The notes under the pieces were generated by a model, which was given only the letters and a program-made list of their open reading frames with translations, ran no database searches and was not told where the DNA came from. This document shows, in pieces, positions 59,955 to 64,000 of a stretch of 64,000 nucleotides of DNA. The first letter of the stretch is position 1. Each line of letters begins with the position of its first letter. The stretch is from Rhizoctonia solani. Lineage: Eukaryota; Basidiomycota; Agaricomycetes; Cantharellales; Ceratobasidiaceae. A program made the translations under genes and the position numbers. The DNA lies in NCBI RefSeq assembly GCF_016906535.1, contig NC_057381.1, positions 1,054,001-1,118,000 on the forward strand. The letters are read 5' to 3'.

Positions 59955-61268
59955 ATGGCTTCTCCACCTCCATATACATCATCTCAGAAAGAAAATGGTG
60001 ACAAAGCAGAGCCATTGAACGTATTGTGAGTCGTGAATACGTCACATGGTTTCGAGAAACCAGAATTAACAACCTGTATGCGTAGAGTATTTGGACCCAC
60101 CGGTGCCGGAAAATCCACGGTAAGTGATACTAACACCTAGTGCGTATATACCTGGGATCCTCAGAGCTTACGATATTCCTTTGGATTATAGATAATCAAT
60201 CTTCTCACCGATAACTCGGCCAACCTAGCAATCGGAGAGGGGCTCAAATCCTGCACGGAGAGGATGAGCAGGGCCACCCTTCCTCGGATTCACAAAGGAC
60301 GGAAATTCACATTTTTCGATACACCAGGGTTCGATGATACGAAAATGGCCCCAGCACAGCAACTCTTGAAATTAGCCCATGGGCTAGACAAGCTGTGAGT
60401 TTTACGGCTTTGAGTTTGTGTGTTTCTTGTATATTGGTTGATATTAACAAAAATCCTTTGCAGAAATACAGAACATAGCAGAAAGCCACACATACACGGA
60501 GTCATCTACGTGCATCGTATTACGGACAACAGAATGAAAGGATCGGCAGTTGACGCTATACGTGTGTTTGAAAAACTCATTGGCGAAGATATGTTTGACC
60601 ATGTGGTAATTCTAACCAACATGTGGGATAACCCTCCCGACGAAGCCCACAAGCGCTACGAAGACGAACTCGCGAAGGAAGAAGAGTTCTTCGGGAAACT
60701 CATAAATGCAGGGGCGAATGCTGGAGGTCGCTATAGGATCGTGAAGGGATCCACTGCTGAACAAGCACAATCGGCGCTACTCGATGTATTCGTGAAGCGC
60801 CCATCCAAAATCGCTCAGATTCAAACTGAAATGCAAAAGCACGGTGTTAAATTGGGGAGTACCTCAGCAGGCCGGGCGGTACGCAACACAGTATCTTCAA
60901 TGCGTAAAGATCTCGAGGACGAGTTGAAAGATCTTCGAGAATACTACTCTGAATTTCCCAGCAAGGATCCGATAGAGCAAGATCGGATGAATCAAGCGAT
61001 CCAAGACCTTGAAACCAAGTTGGCTGCGCTATTTATACAAGAAAAGCTACTAGAATTGAGCAAGAGTTGGATGATTTGGGTGATTTGGACAGCTGCGACG
61101 ACCGGGGCAGCTATGGCCGAAGTAGTCGGAATGATATCTATCAGTGCCTGCTCCGGAGCTTGCGTTGTAGGAGCGGCGGCACCGGCGATAGGCGCTTTAA
61201 CAGTGGCAGGAGCAACGTTGGTTTATGGAGGGATCAAGAGCTTCTCCAAGTGGATATGGAACGCCTAG
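59955..61268 (+). CDS. AIG1/GIMAP-like P-loop GTPase B with hydrophobic C-terminus, 370 aa
   Basis: Exons 59955-60025, 60086-60119, 60192-60394 and 60464-61268 join to 1,113 nt. They repeat exactly the four-exon plan of the upstream gene, including a 34-nt exon with VFGPTGAGKST. Other motifs are FFDTPGFDD, KPHIHGVIYVHRITDNRMKG, LTNMWDNPPDE (G4-like) and KGSTAEQAQ. The helical coil is shorter than in GTPase A. The C-terminus (SCSGACVVGAAAPAIGALTV) is hydrophobic and Gly/Ala-rich. Tandem duplication is clear from protein similarity and shared intron positions. Its cellular role is not known. A membrane-associated GTPase is inferred. Confidence 0.8.
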
Positions 61269-62960
61269 CTCAAAATCAAACAATGGGTTCATGTGAATTA
61301 AATTGAGATACGAGATACACGATCTACTATCTTTGTTGTTTTCATCTTGCCAAATGTCAATTTAATGAACAGCTTTGATCAATATGTTCAGATTAAGTGT
61401 ACAAAGGCGGGTCCACATTGTGAGTGAATCTGTACGCATGTACCCAGGAATGAGCCTTTCACCGTTATATCTTTTAAGCTTCTGACGCATTTAATTTTAT
61501 AGTTCATTCCCGCCAGGTCTTAGCCCCATTCGATGGCTATGGAGGGTACCAGTTTCCCTCAAGGATTTGCCGAATTTAAGCTGCAGTGATATCGAGTTAT
61601 TGGGTGACCACCATTAAGGCCATATAAAATAAAAATAGCAACCAATAGAAAAAGGCTCAATTCCAACATATGAACAACGTGGATACCAGATTTAGAGGCC
61701 ATGGCACAATAGGCATCTCCATCTTGACAGGAGTCAAGGAGTTGTGGGCCCGTTGTAACGGTCTGCCTTGGGGAGACTATAGCGCTAGGGCCTACAGATG
61801 ATACTCGGTCCATGCATATGCCATGGTTCGGCCAAAAGACCTAAGGTGATCTAAAAAGTCTATGAATCAGATAGGAATAATAATCCGGTGCGAGTTGATC
61901 AATGAGACGAGTCTACCGATATTATAAATGACCTGGGTACTGGATTTAAGACCGACGCTATCCAGCCCTGAGGACGCGAGAGCATACCATTAAGGCTGAG
62001 AACTGAATCCAAACGATTTGAGGATCGCCCTCGTTGGGCATCTTTTTAGCAACACGGGTACTTGCATTATTTAGTAGTAGCGCAACATTGCTATTTTTAG
62101 TTAATGGTATTCAAAGTAATAGTTACAGATTGGTCGATTGTATATATGGGTATCACATGCACTTTCGAGTCAATAAAGGTCGCACGAACGATACTTTGTA
62201 CTCGTACAATATTCATGGAATGGATACGGGTTTGCTAGAAATATATACAATATATAAATTTTAAGAATGTTACGGTTGGTGGGCGTCAATAGAACGAATG
62301 CCACCGTACAGCAGGGTAGTAGTTCGCAAGTAATTTACTTCTGGCGGAGCTTAGCCACGGAGCAGTACGTCTTTCTACTTCAGATGAACGAGCCCTGTGA
62401 GTTCTGGCGTGATCGACTGCGGACTCACTACTGCCGCCACGGCCGAACAGGACGCGGTGCGAGTCATTGATGATCACATTCTCCCACCCCTACACGCGAC
62501 TTCGGCAGTATTTGCAACCATGCATGAGCCAATCACCTCGATGAAAACACGAAATTCGCGTGGACGTTTCCTCTCAGAGTCGCGTGTAGCAGACATAACA
62601 GGAACCATGCCTTAAGATAGACCGGGCTGATCGGGGAAGCACATCCATTCAAGGGGCCGATAAGACATAAATGTAATCCGATAAAATGCGAGTGTGGCAA
62701 CCTCTGGGTCATTGCATTTTTCTGCATTAAAAACTGCCTATTGGCTTGTGCGTGAGCTCAAGTGTGAGTTTGTAGATCACGTACATGTGGGCTGGTTGTG
62801 TGAAACGGAGTTGTTGGTGGCGGGCTGCGAGCACATGGAGTCTCAGGATACACATGCTTCGTTCAGCCAATCAGCGCCAATCCGGAGTTTATTTATCAGC
62901 CAGGTGGAAGCCATAAATAGTGTAATAGACGCGCAAACGAATTGGCCAGTGTCCTTCACA
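61269..62960. other. Long intergenic region upstream of the ABC transporter
   Basis: About 1.7 kb. An 84-codon minus-strand frame (61559-61813) has one hydrophobic helix but no family resemblance. Other frames lack an ATG or have no motif. I call no gene. Confidence 0.4.
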
Positions 62961-64000
62961 ATGTTGCCCGAACCGCCGCCCGATGTCGAGGCGTGCTTGG
63001 ACTCGATAACATGTATTCTTGGCATATCTCTGACCGCCATTGTTCCTGCCATTGCGCTTGTGATTGTTGCGCTCCATGTTTTGGGACTGGAGCCACCTAA
63101 AATCCCGATTTTTACCCAATTTATCAGTGAGTTTTGCGTCGTGCGAGGACTTGTTTCATCTGAGTGCTGATAGACTTGGGACAGCCGAAGATGATATCGT
63201 AGCTGTTGAAGTTGAAGAGGCTGCGAACAATACCAAACCAAAGGCAACACCTCCACCCGATGCTGACATCCCAACCGAACGCTCGTCACTGCTTCCCAAC
63301 AGCGGCACCCAAGCCACTCGACCCGACAGTTGGCGCCAAATTACATTCACTGTTCTGGCTCTCCTGGAAACCGCTGGGTGGACTGCAGCTGTTGTTGACC
63401 GAGCAAGGCATGGCGCAGGTCTCTTGGCTCTTGTCACCGCAATTGTCGCACTTGTTTCTTGGGTTTACGCCGCTCTTCGTCCGAATATCAGGCCCTCGCG
63501 CACCCCTTACTATGACCTCCTTACCATTTATTTCAGCCATTTCCTTGCTGCATGTGTCGCTCTCTATGAATCTTCTACCTCAGCTACCGGTAGTATCGGA
63601 TTCAGCACAGACAGGCTTGCCCATGTCATCAGTTCACTCTTGACTTTTGTGGGATTGGCCGCAATCGTCAATATGCCACTATCGCTGACCGGGAAGCCCG
63701 AGGTTGATGAAGATGTAAGAGTTGCTTGTATCCCCACCCCGTTAACATTCTTAATCTCAGTGTATAGGGCTTGCATCCGTCACTCGAGGACTATTGTACT
63801 CTCTGGCAATGGATGACATTCACTTGGGTCAGCCCCATCATTTCGTTGGGAGTTGTCCGACCTCTCGAAGAAAAAGATGTGTGGAGACTCAGCCGGTCCA
63901 TGCGCACTCGAACTTTGATGCGCAAATTCCTCCAAGTCCAGTGAGTTTTGCCTTTCTCGACTGTAATTCTGGTTTTCTCAGTTATTTCGTAGGCGGCCAT
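62961..64000 (+). CDS. ABCC-type ABC transporter, 5' part only
   Basis: Exons 62961-63126, 63185-63714, 63768-63940 and one beginning at about 63993 join in frame. The N-terminal part is a bundle of hydrophobic helices (ISLTAIVPAIALVIVALHVL; ITFTVLALLETAGWTAAV; LLALVTAIVALVSWVYAAL), as in the TMD0 of ABCC exporters. Then comes LEDYCTLWQWMTFTWVSPII, then RPLEEKDVWRL, the junction just before the first transmembrane domain in YCF1/MRP-type proteins. These export glutathione or drug conjugates, often into the vacuole. The nucleotide-binding domains lie beyond the window edge. An ATG at 62838 could extend the N-terminus. Confidence 0.78.

Noticed and set aside
62034..62264. 76-codon frame with a hydrophobic N-terminus
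   Set aside because: It has no ATG start (begins with TTG) and no recognisable motif.
63127..63173. Frame conflict between exons 1 and 2 of the ABC transporter
   Set aside because: It disappears if the intron ends at 63184 (GTGAGT...GACAG); the exons then join in phase.

Overview
This window is nuclear DNA of a filamentous fungus, almost certainly a basidiomycete (Agaricomycetes). Genes lie close together on both strands and are cut by many 45-60 nt GT-AG introns. Several families (a GH16 KRE6/SKN1-type protein, F-box/LRR proteins, an mpaB-type oxygenase, Ser/Thr-rich membrane sensors, AIG1-like GTPases) are typical of mushrooms and their plant-pathogenic relatives. A Rhizoctonia-like species is my best guess, from remembered protein resemblance only. 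I recognised no rRNA, tRNA, CRISPR array or viral gene. All gene models come from reading frames and splice signals by eye, without transcripts.

Left part (1-19 kb): an F-box-like protein; a membrane-anchored heparinase II/III-like lyase; a 1,204-residue mucin-like membrane protein with repeated Cys-Trp-Cys units; the inner nuclear membrane protein IMA1; an SDE3/MOV10-type RNA-silencing helicase with an N-terminal zinc finger; the spindle checkpoint protein MAD2, divergent from the helicase and showing an apparent frame break; and an mpaB-type ER oxygenase.

Middle part (19-29 kb): this is the mobile zone. A 2.9 kb TA-flanked DNA transposon with about 290 bp terminal inverted repeats carries a DDE transposase broken by two TGA codons. 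Next come glyoxalase I and a VPS62-like gene. The VPS62-like gene is split by a 924 bp TA-flanked non-autonomous element, and removing it restores the reading frame. A small zinc-finger-like protein and D-xylose reductase follow.

Right-middle part (29-54 kb): two tandem PB1-domain scaffold proteins; Rab GDP-dissociation inhibitor; a secreted PL3 pectate lyase; a protein with a duplicated basic motif; the RAVE subunit RAV1; an F-box/LRR protein; and a KRE6/SKN1-type beta-glucan synthesis protein.

Right end (54-64 kb): a MID2-like cell-wall sensor; two tandem AIG1/GIMAP-like GTPases with hydrophobic C-termini and identical intron positions; and the 5' end of an ABCC-type ABC transporter cut by the window edge.

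Functionally this is a mixed housekeeping block: V-ATPase assembly, Rab recycling, checkpoint control and cell-wall synthesis. Interspersed are accessory genes: plant-wall degradation, mucin-like sensors, F-box proteins, GTPases and transposons. The least ordinary features are the GTPase pair, the mucin-like repeat protein, and the two related transposable elements.
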